64,000 nt of DNA from Mageeibacillus sp. UBA4314 (GCA_002394605.1 DGUI01000048.1:3817-67816); one strand, 5' to 3'. Shown: positions 42,730 to 51,097, numbered from the stretch's first letter. The notes: generated from the sequence alone by a model not told the origin. Numbers and translations: made by a program.

Positions 42730-43177
42730 CGGAAGACTTAAGAGAGCCGGCCTAAAGGCATTTACCGTTGTTTCTGCCTGCTTTGCAGCAAGCGTCGTTC
42801 TTACGTCGGCGGTCAGTATGGTCCTCGGCTGGTCAATGGAACCCGGGCTCATCTTATCGATGTTTGTCATGTTCTCTGTCTTATGGTCACTTACGGTCAT
42901 AAGGCTGATCGTAAGCGGGAGCAGATGGGCACTGTCAAAGCCGTATATCGTGAAGGATCTTATCTTCATGCCGGTCTATCTCGTGGTGGCAATGCTGTTT
43001 GTAGTCTTTAACTTTGGCATCGATCTCATTGCGATAGGCCTGGCGGCAGGTGTTTTCCTTGCGGTGTTCTTTGTGATGCAGACGATCGTGTATCTCATGT
43101 CAAAGAAGCGTACCGACCTTATGAACGATGCTCTGAGACAGTATCAGAAGGAGCATTTGGGAGATGAACAGGAATAA
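42722..43177 (+). CDS. DUF3021 membrane protein
   Basis: 151 residues with four hydrophobic helices and a basic N-terminus. The family is almost always next to a LytTR gene and some members act as its membrane-bound inhibitor. Overlaps both neighbours (8 bases at the start, 14 at the end), so expression is coupled with both the regulator and the CPBP protease. Confidence 0.85.
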   Translation: MDNGRLKRAGLKAFTVVSACFAASVVLTSAVSMVLGWSMEPGLILSMFVMFSVLWSLTVIRLIVSGSRWALSKPYIVKDLIFMPVYLVVAMLFVVFNFGIDLIAIGLAAGVFLAVFFVMQTIVYLMSKKRTDLMNDALRQYQKEHLGDEQE

Positions 43178-43928
43178 GGTATTTACGGTCTTACGCATTA
43201 CGGCAGCACTGGCAGCATGGTTTGCGGTGACAAGTCTGTACAGGTCTTTGATAGACCCGCATCTGGAAGGCGTACTGCCGGTAACGGTAAGGATGATCTT
43301 GTCGTCCATGGCAGTTCCGTATACGGCAGGTCTGGGTATATTCCGCCTCATAGTACTGGGGATGCCGGTATCACGTCCCAGGCCCGCGCTTGAGGTGCGC
43401 CCGGCTGGTCTTATGAAGTTCTTTGTCATCCAGACGGGACTATCCATGCCGCCGCTTTTTATCATAAATACCGTGTGCAATCTTATGGGTCTTGAGATGA
43501 GCGGGATAAGCTCGGACGAACTGTTCTCCAACATCGTTTTCTACATTGTGCTGCTGCTCATATTTAACCCCGTATTCGAGGAATTGCTCTTCCGCAAGTT
43601 GATCCTTGAACGCCTGGGATGTCTGGGCAGCAAAGGCGCCATCATCTGTTCTGCCGTTTTGTTTGCACTGCCGCATGTTATCTCGCAGGGACCTGCACAG
43701 ATGCTGTACACGTTTGCACTCGGCCTTGTATGGGGCTATGTGACCATTAAGACGGGCAAGCTGTGGCCTGCTGTGATACTGCATTCCCTGTCGAATCTTT
43801 ACGGGGCTTTTATACCCATGGCAGCATCAAGGATAATGCCTCTCCTTAGCGTGTTGTTCGTGGCGTTTACAATGATGGTCATGGTGCCTCTTACGGTGGT
43901 CTTCCTGACGTTAAGACCGCGAAAATGA
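43164..43928 (+). CDS. CPBP family intramembrane metalloprotease
   Basis: 254 residues with seven or eight membrane helices. The ABI/CPBP motifs are present: EELLFRK (glutamate pair and arginine, about residue 140), FALPHV (first histidine) and LHSLSN (second histidine), which bind zinc and cleave within the membrane. In Firmicutes such enzymes often give self-immunity to or processing of bacteriocins, or act in regulated proteolysis. Here it is the third gene of the LytTR-DUF3021 operon, so it may be the regulated output or part of the signalling chain. Confidence 0.9.
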   Translation: MNRNKVFTVLRITAALAAWFAVTSLYRSLIDPHLEGVLPVTVRMILSSMAVPYTAGLGIFRLIVLGMPVSRPRPALEVRPAGLMKFFVIQTGLSMPPLFIINTVCNLMGLEMSGISSDELFSNIVFYIVLLLIFNPVFEELLFRKLILERLGCLGSKGAIICSAVLFALPHVISQGPAQMLYTFALGLVWGYVTIKTGKLWPAVILHSLSNLYGAFIPMAASRIMPLLSVLFVAFTMMVMVPLTVVFLTLRPRK

Positions 43929-43983
43929 GCAGATAAGGCTGATTTTTAACAGATAGTTTTAAGTTTATTTTAAAAAATTAATG

Positions 43984-44009
43984 ATTTTCTCATGTGGATA
44001 TGAGAAAAT
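43984..44009 (+). terminator. Hairpin after the CPBP gene
   Basis: ATTTTCTCAT and ATGAGAAAAT pair over ten bases with a six-base loop (GTGGAT). The flanks are AT-rich but there is no long T-run after it; it lies 56 bases after the stop and 44 before the next gene. Confidence 0.45.
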
Positions 44010-44052
44010 ATTAACGGCTGTTTTAGTCAATCTTTAACTGCAGGAGACGTTT

Positions 44053-45219
44053 ATGGCAACAAAGTATCTTGTAACAGGCGGAGCAGGTCCACTTGGCAAA
44101 CTGATCATCAGTATGTTGCTCGAGCAGGGCAAGGACGTGAGGATCTTGATGTCTGAACTTGCGGACGTCTCGGAATATAAGGAGAAGAAGCTCGAGATCT
44201 GCTACGGCATCTCGACTGACAAGGATACTCTCAAGAGCTTTTTCGATGTGGCAGATCCCAGGACGAGCGTTCTCATTCATGCAGATGAGTACATATCGCT
44301 TACCGACAAGACCAATCTCAATATGAGAAGAGTCAATGTTGCAGGCACGGAGAATATCATCGACATGTGTATCAAGCGTAAGATCGGAAGAGTCGTCTAT
44401 CTCGGCTCCGCTTATGCTCTCAACCCTGAAGTTCAAGGTGAGCAGATGACGATCCATTTCGACCGCAATAAGGTTGAAGGCGAGTATGCAAAGACGAAGG
44501 CGGAAGCTGCCGCATTCATCATGGAGAAGATAACTCTTAACAGGCTCAATGCAGTGCTCGTGCTTCCTACGTTTATCATAGGTCCGGGCTATGCTGAGGA
44601 TCATGATATCAATAAGATCCTGAAGGCTTATCTCAAGAATGGCGTTAACCCGATCAGGGAGGGCGGCGGACATGCTTTCGTTGACGTCCGTGACGTTGCA
44701 AATGCGATGATCGCCCTTGTCGATAAGGGGGAAGCAGGATCAGGTTACATCGTCAGTGGCGCTTACAAGACGAGCGACGAGTTCTTTCAGGACGTTAACG
44801 AAGTCAAGGGCATCGAAGAGCCCAGGAAGATGACTCCGAAGTGGGTAATGAAGAAGTCTCTTTCCAAGTTCGTTGATACATATTACAAGATCACCCATAA
44901 GGAGAATCCCAAGAATGTATATGCACTCTTCCAGGATAATCCGCAGATCATGTATGCGAACCGCAACGACATAATCCCTGAGACGGTCATCAGCTTCAAG
45001 GAGACTATCGCAGAGACGATGGGTGAGGATTCATCAAGCTATGCTGAGAAGGTTCCCGTGACACAGGGTCCGGCAGCACCTGCACCTGAGCCGGAGGCTG
45101 AACCCGTACCGGCAGCGGATGAACCTGCAGCAGTAGAACCAGCAGCACCTGCTGCAGAACCTGTGGAGGCAGCTCCTGCACCTGAAGCAGAGGCAGCTCC
45201 CGATAAGGAAGGACTCTGA
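44053..45219 (+). CDS. NAD-dependent epimerase/dehydratase with Pro/Ala/Glu tail
   Basis: Extended short-chain dehydrogenase. The Rossmann motif is TGGAGPLGK (residues 8-16), the active-site Tyr and Lys are in YAKTK (about 145-149), and GPGYAEDHD marks the substrate region. It therefore should act on an activated sugar or a related alcohol; the substrate is unknown. The final 60 residues are a low-complexity Ala/Pro/Glu tail unlike the enzyme family and probably disordered. GGAG precedes the ATG. It ends 12 bases from the convergent Maf gene. Confidence 0.85.
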   Translation: MATKYLVTGGAGPLGKLIISMLLEQGKDVRILMSELADVSEYKEKKLEICYGISTDKDTLKSFFDVADPRTSVLIHADEYISLTDKTNLNMRRVNVAGTENIIDMCIKRKIGRVVYLGSAYALNPEVQGEQMTIHFDRNKVEGEYAKTKAEAAAFIMEKITLNRLNAVLVLPTFIIGPGYAEDHDINKILKAYLKNGVNPIREGGGHAFVDVRDVANAMIALVDKGEAGSGYIVSGAYKTSDEFFQDVNEVKGIEEPRKMTPKWVMKKSLSKFVDTYYKITHKENPKNVYALFQDNPQIMYANRNDIIPETVISFKETIAETMGEDSSSYAEKVPVTQGPAAPAPEPEAEPVPAADEPAAVEPAAPAAEPVEAAPAPEAEAAPDKEGL

Positions 45220-45231
45220 TCCTGAAGACCC

Positions 45232-45810
45232 TTAGAGTTCTGACAGTACCCTTGCAAGGCGTGCTGCCGGAAGTCCCACAACAGTAAAGAAATCACCACG
45301 GATGCCCTGCACGAGCAGGGCTCCTCCATTTTGTATGCCGTATGATCCTGCCTTGTCGTACGGATCATCAGTATCGCAGTATCGCTGTATGAGACTGCGC
45401 TGGTAATCGTCAAGAGGGTTGAATATGACCTCTGCCGATTCGGTGAAAGTAATGGTCTTATCCTTCGTTACGACGGCAACTCCCGTTGCCACGATATGAG
45501 TATTGCCGGACAGCTCCGTTAGCATCCTGACGGCATCATCGCGGCCGTTCGGCTTTCCCATTATCTCGTTATCGAGTATGACCGAAGTGTCACATCCTAT
45601 GACTATAACATCTTCGTCCTTATGTGAAGCGAATACAGCCTCTGCCTTTGCCAGGGCAAGTGCCTCGGATACTTTGAGGGCATTACTGCCCGTAAGGGAC
45701 TCTTCGATCCCCCGTTCGTCGACATCTGCCGTCTCGATGTCAAAGTCATTCACGATGAGGCTCATCAGCTCTTTCCGTCTCGGTGAAGCACTTGCCAGTA
45801 TTATTCTCAT
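45232..45810 (-). CDS. maf: Maf family nucleotide pyrophosphatase
   Basis: Hydrolyses non-canonical or pyrimidine nucleoside triphosphates to the monophosphate and PPi. The ASASPRRKEL loop (residues 6-15), the GCDTSV strand and the MGKPNGRDDA loop are all present. 192 residues, single domain. Lies divergent to the LarA-like gene, with about 70 bases between. Confidence 0.92.
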   Translation of the reverse strand: MRIILASASPRRKELMSLIVNDFDIETADVDERGIEESLTGSNALKVSEALALAKAEAVFASHKDEDVIVIGCDTSVILDNEIMGKPNGRDDAVRMLTELSGNTHIVATGVAVVTKDKTITFTESAEVIFNPLDDYQRSLIQRYCDTDDPYDKAGSYGIQNGGALLVQGIRGDFFTVVGLPAARLARVLSEL

Positions 45811-45840
45811 TTTATGTCCCTCGTCTGTTCAGTTCTGTTG

Positions 45841-45846
45841 TATAAT
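45841..45846 (+). promoter_or_regulatory. -10 box of the LarA-family gene
   Basis: GTTGTATAAT 36 bases before the GTG start; no good -35. Same decamer as before 11187 and 40237. Confidence 0.45.
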
Positions 45847-45881
45847 TATAAACCAAATATAACCTCGCGGAGGATCAAAAA

Positions 45882-47123
45882 GTGAAGACGCTTGTAGGCT
45901 ACGGCAAGGACAAGGTTGAGATAAACATACCTGATGACAGATACATGGGAACACTGGTCCCGAATGAGGTCGAGATAGGTCTCACGGGCATGGAGGAGGT
46001 CATAAGATCCCTTCAGGAACCCATCGGAAGTCCCAGGCTCTCCGAGATAGTAAAGCCCGGTGAGAAGATCGTTATCGTGACATCTGATGTCACCAGGCCC
46101 ATACCGAGCTACAAGGTCCTGCCGCCCGTTTTAGACGAGCTTACAAAGGCGGGAGTATCAGATGATGACATTACCGTTGTCTTCGCTCTGGGAAGCCATG
46201 GAGGCCATTCTGAGGAGCGTAAAAGGTCTCTCGTGGGTGACGCCGTATATGACAGGGTGAAGTGTATCGATTCCGACATGAACGACGTAAAGAGGATGGG
46301 TGTCACATCAAGGGGGACGCCTGTTGACATATTTACTCCCGTCGCAGAGGCCGACAGGGTCATCTGTCTCGGCAATATCGAGTACCACTATTTCGCAGGG
46401 TATTCAGGAGGTGCCAAGGCTCTCATGCCGGGTGTATCCACGAGGGATGCGATCCAGAACAACCACAGCAGGATGGTCCAGCCCGAGGCATGCGCAGGGC
46501 GTCTTACGGGCAATCCGGTCCGCGAGGATATCGAAGAATCAGGCGCCATCGTAGGCATTGATTTCATAGTAAACGTGGTCCTCAACGAGAAGAAGGAGAT
46601 CATCAAGTGCTTCTCCGGTGACAGCATTAAGGCTCACAGGGAGGGATGTAAGTTCCTCGATTCCTTCTATGCGATCAAGCTCCCGCAGAAGGCTGATATC
46701 GTCGTCGTATCAGCCGGAGGATTTCCCAAGGACATCAACATGTATCAGGCCCAGAAGGCACTTGATAACGCAAAGCACGCTGTAAAGGACGGAGGTATCA
46801 TTGTCTGGATCGCAGAGTGCTCCGAAGGGTTGGGGGAGAAGCATTTCGAGCAATGGATGACAGGGCATGAGAAGCCGTCTGACATGATAACGCACATCAA
46901 GAAGGACTTCATCCTCGGAGGCCACAAGGCGGCTGCGATAGCGCTCGTTCTGGAGAGGGCCAGGATAATACTAGTATCCGGATTTGAACCTGACTTTGTC
47001 AGGAGCATGTTCCTGGAGCCTTACGGCGATATCCAGGGAGCGATAGATCATGCGATGGAAGCGATCCCTGACGGCAAGGTACTCGTCATGCCTTACGGCG
47101 GTTCCACCCTGCCAAGGGTCTGA
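45882..47123 (+). CDS. larA: LarA family nickel-pincer racemase/epimerase
   Basis: LarA isomerises alpha-hydroxy acids (lactate in the founding member) with a nickel-pincer nucleotide bound to a lysine. The sequence starts at a GTG with CGGAGGA before it. It has the family's N-terminal Rossmann-like domain, the DVTRPIPSY motif (about residue 70), GSHGGHSEE (usual histidine motif), and HYFAGYSGGAKALMPG with Lys179 as the likely cofactor lysine. 413 residues is standard. Neither larB, larC nor larE, required for the cofactor, is nearby, so these are elsewhere or the protein uses another donor. Other substrates such as malate, glucose or 2-hydroxyglutarate are known for homologues. Confidence 0.85.
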   Translation: MKTLVGYGKDKVEINIPDDRYMGTLVPNEVEIGLTGMEEVIRSLQEPIGSPRLSEIVKPGEKIVIVTSDVTRPIPSYKVLPPVLDELTKAGVSDDDITVVFALGSHGGHSEERKRSLVGDAVYDRVKCIDSDMNDVKRMGVTSRGTPVDIFTPVAEADRVICLGNIEYHYFAGYSGGAKALMPGVSTRDAIQNNHSRMVQPEACAGRLTGNPVREDIEESGAIVGIDFIVNVVLNEKKEIIKCFSGDSIKAHREGCKFLDSFYAIKLPQKADIVVVSAGGFPKDINMYQAQKALDNAKHAVKDGGIIVWIAECSEGLGEKHFEQWMTGHEKPSDMITHIKKDFILGGHKAAAIALVLERARIILVSGFEPDFVRSMFLEPYGDIQGAIDHAMEAIPDGKVLVMPYGGSTLPRV

Positions 47124-47843
47124 TCAGGCTTCAGCTTCAGGCTCAGGTTCGGGCCTGTTGCTGTTCTTCTTCTTTACTATTGCGGAATAGATCAGCATTC
47201 CAATGATGCTTACTGCGGCGGTCACTGCGAAAGCGATGACCGCCATTGTATAATTACCTGCCTCTATTGCCTGCCCGCCGACAGCCGTTCCGATAACGGC
47301 CGGAAGACGTCCCAGTGTGGCAATGACGCAGAATGCCGACAGCTTCATCTTGGTCAGCCCTGCGACGTAACAGAGCAGGTCCTTAGGGCATCCCGGGATG
47401 ATGAAGAGGATCATGAATATGAAGTTGAGCTTAGCCTCATCCTCGAGGAAAGAAAGCTTCTTGATCTGCTTCTTGGAGAACTGTGATTCAACAAAATCGC
47501 GCCCGAACTTGCGTACCAGACCGAACGCTATGAGGCTTCCGATGAATGCGCCGATTACGAACAGGAATGTTCCCCAGAAAGCTCCGAAAGCATAGCCTCC
47601 GGCGAGTTCGAGCGGACCTCCCGGGATTATGGTTATTATTATCTGCAGGATCGTTATCCCGACATATACGACATATCCCCAGATGCCATGGCTCTTGATC
47701 CAGGCGGAGAATTGCTCAGGATCTGACATGAACCTGTAGCAGATATATCCGACAAGGCACACGACAGCTATGATCAGTATGACACTGACTATCTTGAAGA
47801 CCCTGATAAAGCCATTTTTTCCGGCAGGTCTGTTCTCTGACAT
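47124..47843 (-). CDS. VTT (TVP38/DedA-like) membrane protein
   Basis: 239 residues with five or six membrane helices and the VTT core (PGGPLELAGGYAFGAFWGT near residues 75-95, then IPGCPKDLLCYVAG). Members act in lipid scrambling or membrane homeostasis. The stop abuts the stop of the LarA-family gene with no gap. It has its own promoter upstream and shares the upstream intergenic space with the TetR gene, so TetR control is possible. Confidence 0.88.
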   Translation of the reverse strand: MSENRPAGKNGFIRVFKIVSVILIIAVVCLVGYICYRFMSDPEQFSAWIKSHGIWGYVVYVGITILQIIITIIPGGPLELAGGYAFGAFWGTFLFVIGAFIGSLIAFGLVRKFGRDFVESQFSKKQIKKLSFLEDEAKLNFIFMILFIIPGCPKDLLCYVAGLTKMKLSAFCVIATLGRLPAVIGTAVGGQAIEAGNYTMAVIAFAVTAAVSIIGMLIYSAIVKKKNSNRPEPEPEAEA

Positions 47844-47876
47844 TGTCTTCTATCCCCGTTCTTATAAATTGTGCAT

Positions 47877-47905
47877 AGTATATACATCGTTTGAAGGTTT
47901 TGCAA
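47877..47905 (-). promoter_or_regulatory. Promoter of the VTT membrane protein gene
   Basis: Minus strand TTGCAA (47905-47900), 17-base spacer, TATACT (47882-47877); start point about 27 bases upstream of the ATG. Confidence 0.65.
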
Positions 47906-47973
47906 ATGCGACAAACCGGGAAGCGGTTTTTGTGTATTTAGCACAATGAGAGGAAACGATTTTTGTTCAATCA

Positions 47974-48047
47974 GTTTCCACACCCCCATATGCGGGCGTG
48001 GTATCATAACCGTGTGGAAACGCAAAATCATTTTTGAGTTTCCACAC
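47974..48047. promoter_or_regulatory. Three GTTTCCACAC sites between VTT and TetR genes
   Basis: Exact decamers at 47974-47983 (forward), 48012-48021 (reverse) and 48038-48047 (forward). The first two and the last two can each pair as inverted repeats, with 28- and 16-base centres. Their position before a TetR gene suggests operator sites for autoregulation; hairpin formation in RNA is the alternative. Confidence 0.6.
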
Positions 48048-48094
48048 CCTGAATTAGCCAACCAACCCAAACCCACCTAATGAGGCGTATCACC

Positions 48095-48673
48095 ATGGGA
48101 ACCGGATTTACTGACGAATTGAGGCTCAAGATTCTCCTTTCTACCATCGAAGTCTTTAACACTCACGGAATGCGGTTTACCATGGATGATATCGCTTCTC
48201 ATATGAAGATCAGCAAGAAGACCATATATACCGTTTACAGGAGCAAGGAAGAGATGATGCTCGATATGGTCGATTATCTCTTCGACAATGTAGCTGTTTC
48301 CAAAAGGGCAATATTAGAGGATCGTCAGATGTCGCTTAGGGATAAGATCAAAGCTTATCTCATAGCGATGCCTGATGAGTACTCGAACATAAAGTTCGCC
48401 GAATTATTCGTTTTGAGGGACAGGTTCCCTCATATTTATGAGAAGGTCAGAATGCGCTTCGATTCCGGCTGGGATCCGGCGATCGCACTCCTCGAACAGG
48501 GCAAGGAAGAGGGCATCATCAGGAAGGATGCAAATCTTGTCATATTCAAGACGATGATGGACAGTTCACTTGCATCTTTCTTTGCGAGTGATATCCTCAA
48601 GAGGTCAGGACTTACATACCGTGAGGGACTCGACCTCGTTGCAGAGATACTCCTGGACGGTGTCAGGGCTTAA
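48095..48673 (+). CDS. TetR/AcrR family regulator
   Basis: The N-terminal HTH is typical (STIEVFNTHGMRFTMDDIASHMKIS then KKTIYTVYRSKEE, about residues 12-50) and the remainder is the all-helical ligand domain. Start at the ATG nine bases after GAGG (192 residues); an ATG at 48080 is in frame but sits on the ribosome site. Next in line are a GNAT and a NUDIX gene (12 bases then overlapping), so it is the first gene of a short operon and probably controls itself through the repeats upstream. Inducer unknown. Confidence 0.9.
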   Translation: MGTGFTDELRLKILLSTIEVFNTHGMRFTMDDIASHMKISKKTIYTVYRSKEEMMLDMVDYLFDNVAVSKRAILEDRQMSLRDKIKAYLIAMPDEYSNIKFAELFVLRDRFPHIYEKVRMRFDSGWDPAIALLEQGKEEGIIRKDANLVIFKTMMDSSLASFFASDILKRSGLTYREGLDLVAEILLDGVRA

Positions 48674-48685
48674 AGGAGGCAGCTA

Positions 48686-49180
48686 ATGATACGTTCATAC
48701 GGTCCGGATGACATTCGGGATATGATGGATATCTGGAATGAAGTAGTCATGGAAGGCAATGCTTTTCCGCAGGAAGAACCGCTCACTGAGATTACCGCGA
48801 GGGAGTTTTTCGATTCCCAGACATATTGCGGAGTTGCAGATACCGGAGATGGGATCAAGGGGCTTTATATACTCCATCCGAACAATGTCGGAAGGTGCGG
48901 TCACATAGCTAATGCGAGCTATGCCGTGAGGAGCAGTTCAAGGGGTCTTCACATCGGTGAGGCGCTTGTCAGGGACTGCCTCGATAAGGCCGCAGAACAC
49001 GGTTTTGGGATACTCCAGTTCAATGCTGTAGTTGAAGACAACATCCACGCACGGCATCTGTACGAGAGGCTCGGATTCATAAGTCTCGGCACGATAAGGA
49101 ACGGCTTCAGGATGCCGGATGGCACATATAAGAACATCTGCCCGTATTACCGGTCAACAAGGGAGGATAATGATGGCTGA
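48686..49180 (+). CDS. GNAT family N-acetyltransferase
   Basis: 164 residues. IRSYGPDDIRDM starts the fold and SSRGLHIGEALV is the acetyl-CoA loop (Q/RxxGxG/A type, slightly divergent), followed by AVVEDNIHARHLYERLGF, motif B. Phosphinothricin-acetyltransferase-like by eye, substrate unknown. Overlaps the NUDIX start by eight bases. Confidence 0.88.
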   Translation: MIRSYGPDDIRDMMDIWNEVVMEGNAFPQEEPLTEITAREFFDSQTYCGVADTGDGIKGLYILHPNNVGRCGHIANASYAVRSSSRGLHIGEALVRDCLDKAAEHGFGILQFNAVVEDNIHARHLYERLGFISLGTIRNGFRMPDGTYKNICPYYRSTREDNDG

Positions 49181-49787
49181 CATTAACAGGATCACAAAGC
49201 TTACAGATGAGAAATACGTCAATCTCTACCAGGCTGACGGAGTCAATTCCAAGGGGTACGAATCACATTATCTCCTTGCTTCGAGGACTGACAATATCAA
49301 GGACCTCAAGATGTCGACGCATGTCGACAGACCTGATGCTGTCGCGGTATATGCTCTGTGCGAAGGCAAGATGGTCCTTGTAAGGCAGTACAGGTATCCG
49401 ATCGACGGGTGGATCTACGAGCTTCCCGCAGGCCTTGTAGAGAAGGGTGAAGACTTCCATGATACTGCCATCAGGGAGATGAAGGAAGAGACCGGTCTTG
49501 ACCTTGAAGTCATCAGGGTCGACAACATGATCGAGAAAGCATGCTACACATCCGTTGGAATGACGGATGAAGCTACGGCTACGGTATATGGTTATGCTAC
49601 CGGGGAAGTAACCGACCAGTATGAGGAACTCTGCGAAGAGATAGAGGTTGTCCTTGCTGACAAGGAAGAGTGCAGGAGGATCCTGAGGGAGGAGAAGGTT
49701 GCCGTTATCTGCCAGTATCAGATGATGCATTTTATCAGCGATAAGGAACCATTTGCTTTCCTTGAGGAATTCAAGCTGAAGGACTGA
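49173..49787 (+). CDS. NUDIX hydrolase, ADP-ribose pyrophosphatase type
   Basis: A complete Nudix box with the REMKEETGL core (about residues 95-115) and the upstream LPAGLVEKGE. The preceding VRQYRYPIDGWIYELPAG is characteristic of the ADP-ribose/nucleotide-sugar subfamily, which cleaves ADP-ribose to AMP and ribose 5-phosphate. Start at the second of two adjacent ATGs (six bases after GGAGG), 204 residues. Its stop is directly next to the stop of the convergent XRE gene. Confidence 0.9.
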   Translation: MADINRITKLTDEKYVNLYQADGVNSKGYESHYLLASRTDNIKDLKMSTHVDRPDAVAVYALCEGKMVLVRQYRYPIDGWIYELPAGLVEKGEDFHDTAIREMKEETGLDLEVIRVDNMIEKACYTSVGMTDEATATVYGYATGEVTDQYEELCEEIEVVLADKEECRRILREEKVAVICQYQMMHFISDKEPFAFLEEFKLKD

Positions 49788-50120
49788 TCACCGGTCTGCC
49801 GATGATAAGGACCGTCTGGCGATCATGCCCGTTACCCTGTAAAGGAATGAGCGTTCACTGTCGCTTAACCTGCGTATGCTGTCGATGAACTCCAGTTCCT
49901 CCGGGCTTACCTGTATGTGCATATCAGGACAATCATGACAGATCAGATAATCCACCGGAACGAGGAACAGGTCAGCCATCTTCTTGAGCATGTAAATATC
50001 GGGTTCGACCGTCAGCTTCTCATATTGATGGATCGACTGTTGTGAGAGTCCTAAGATATCACCGAGTTTCTGCTGCGTCATATTGTGAGATCTGCGCAAT
50101 TCTTCCAATCTGGATACCAT
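49788..50120 (-). CDS. XRE family small regulator
   Basis: 110 residues, helix-turn-helix in the first 60 (LEELRRSHNMTQQKLGDILG then SQQSIHQYE), followed by PVDYLICHD, common in phage-repressor-like and SinR-like proteins, and a C-terminal helical part. AGGAG ten bases before the ATG decides the start; an in-frame ATG at 50162 is left out. No phage genes are nearby, so it is probably a chromosomal regulator. Confidence 0.85.
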   Translation of the reverse strand: MVSRLEELRRSHNMTQQKLGDILGLSQQSIHQYEKLTVEPDIYMLKKMADLFLVPVDYLICHDCPDMHIQVSPEELEFIDSIRRLSDSERSFLYRVTGMIARRSLSSADR

Positions 50121-50280
50121 CAATGACCTCTCCTTGTACCGATCTTTTTGTGTAAAACCCACACTTTAAAAATATTTTTGATTTTTGCACGGGGATTTTA
50201 AATATCAATGTGATTACAAATATCTTGGAATAATTGCAGGAGTCTTTCCCCGATGCGTGCCGAACCCTCGAAATGTCAAT

Positions 50281-50306
50281 AAAAAAAGGCCTTTCAAAGC
50301 CTTTTT
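50281..50306. terminator. Bidirectional terminator-like hairpin upstream of the CarD gene
   Basis: AAAAAAGGC and GCCTTTTTT pair over nine bases with an eight-base loop, giving a T-run on both strands. It lies between the divergent XRE and CarD genes, so it ends no annotated gene. The rest of this 292-base gap (AT-rich with a GC patch 50240-50272) holds no ORF I can support; an unannotated short RNA is possible. Confidence 0.6.
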
Positions 50307-50412
50307 TGTAAAAAATGTCCATAGGATCATTGATGTCTGCCGTGCTAGAATGTAAATGATAAGTTTATACCATTGACAAAATAATGCAATACCTTTTTGC
50401 GAGGACATGATG

Positions 50413-50934
50413 ATGGGATTTGCTATTGGTGATGCCATTGTATATGGCGGCAGCGGAGTTTGTGAGATCGAAGACATCAGGGACATCAGCTTCTATCGTG
50501 AGCGTCCCCAGAAGTACTATGTGCTGAAGCCTATGTTTGCCACGCAGGCATCAGTAGTCTATGTTCCATTTGCGAATCAGGAACAGGTATCCAAGATCCA
50601 TCCCGTGATCTCGAAGGAAGAGGCCATGGCGATAATCAGCAAGATCCCGATCAAGGGTGCCAAGTGGATCGAGGACAGGAATGAGCGCAAGGAAGCGTTC
50701 AACAACATCGTTAATACGGGAAGCCGCGAGGAGATAGTCAGTATGATATCCCTGATCGAGAGCCACCGGAGCAAGCTTGCCGGGGAAGGCAAGAAACTCA
50801 ACGCACAGGATGAGCGTATCCTGAGTGAGGCTCTAAGGCGCATCAATTCCGAGTTTGCCGTGGCACTTGGTATGGATCCGGATGCCGTGGACAGTTACAT
50901 AAGGAATGGTAAGCGCAAGGCTGCCGGGAAGTGA
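50413..50934 (+). CDS. CarD-like RNA polymerase-binding regulator
   Basis: The first 60 residues (GFAIGDAIVYGGSGVCEIEDI) are the CarD/TRCF RNA polymerase-interaction domain with a Tudor-like fold; the helical C-terminal half fits the CarD DNA-binding domain (SREEIVSMISLIESHRSKLAGEGKKLNAQDERIL). Such proteins stabilise open promoter complexes. Three in-frame ATGs stand in a row; the third has the best spacing to GAGG (eight bases), giving 173 residues. A strong terminator follows. Confidence 0.88.
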   Translation: MGFAIGDAIVYGGSGVCEIEDIRDISFYRERPQKYYVLKPMFATQASVVYVPFANQEQVSKIHPVISKEEAMAIISKIPIKGAKWIEDRNERKEAFNNIVNTGSREEIVSMISLIESHRSKLAGEGKKLNAQDERILSEALRRINSEFAVALGMDPDAVDSYIRNGKRKAAGK

Positions 50935-50956
50935 TCAGGATCAAGTATGACAGCGG

Positions 50957-50982
50957 AGCCGCCTCGGATGAGGCGGCTTTTT
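50957..50982 (+). terminator. Strong Rho-independent terminator of the CarD gene
   Basis: AGCCGCCTC and GAGGCGGCT with a GGAT loop and a TTTTT tail, 20 bases after the stop. Confidence 0.93.
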
Positions 50983-51008
50983 AGTGTCCCTGGCGGCTTG
51001 GTTTATCT

Positions 51009-51097
51009 ACTCATAGCAAAACCGACGTTTACTCCAATCTGAGATTGGAGTAAATCGCAATAATGATTGGAGTGAGTTGATATCGAACGTGTCCCCA
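51009..51097. repeat. Intergenic palindromic element, copy B
   Basis: Same order of parts as copy A (42092-42179): TACTCATAGCAAAACCGAC, a perfect 12-bp stem (51028-51039 with 51043-51054, TTTACTCCAATC type), then CGCAATAATGATTGGAGTGAGTTGATATCG. The stem is conserved while loop bases vary, TTTTG in A and a three-base loop in B. Confidence 0.85.
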
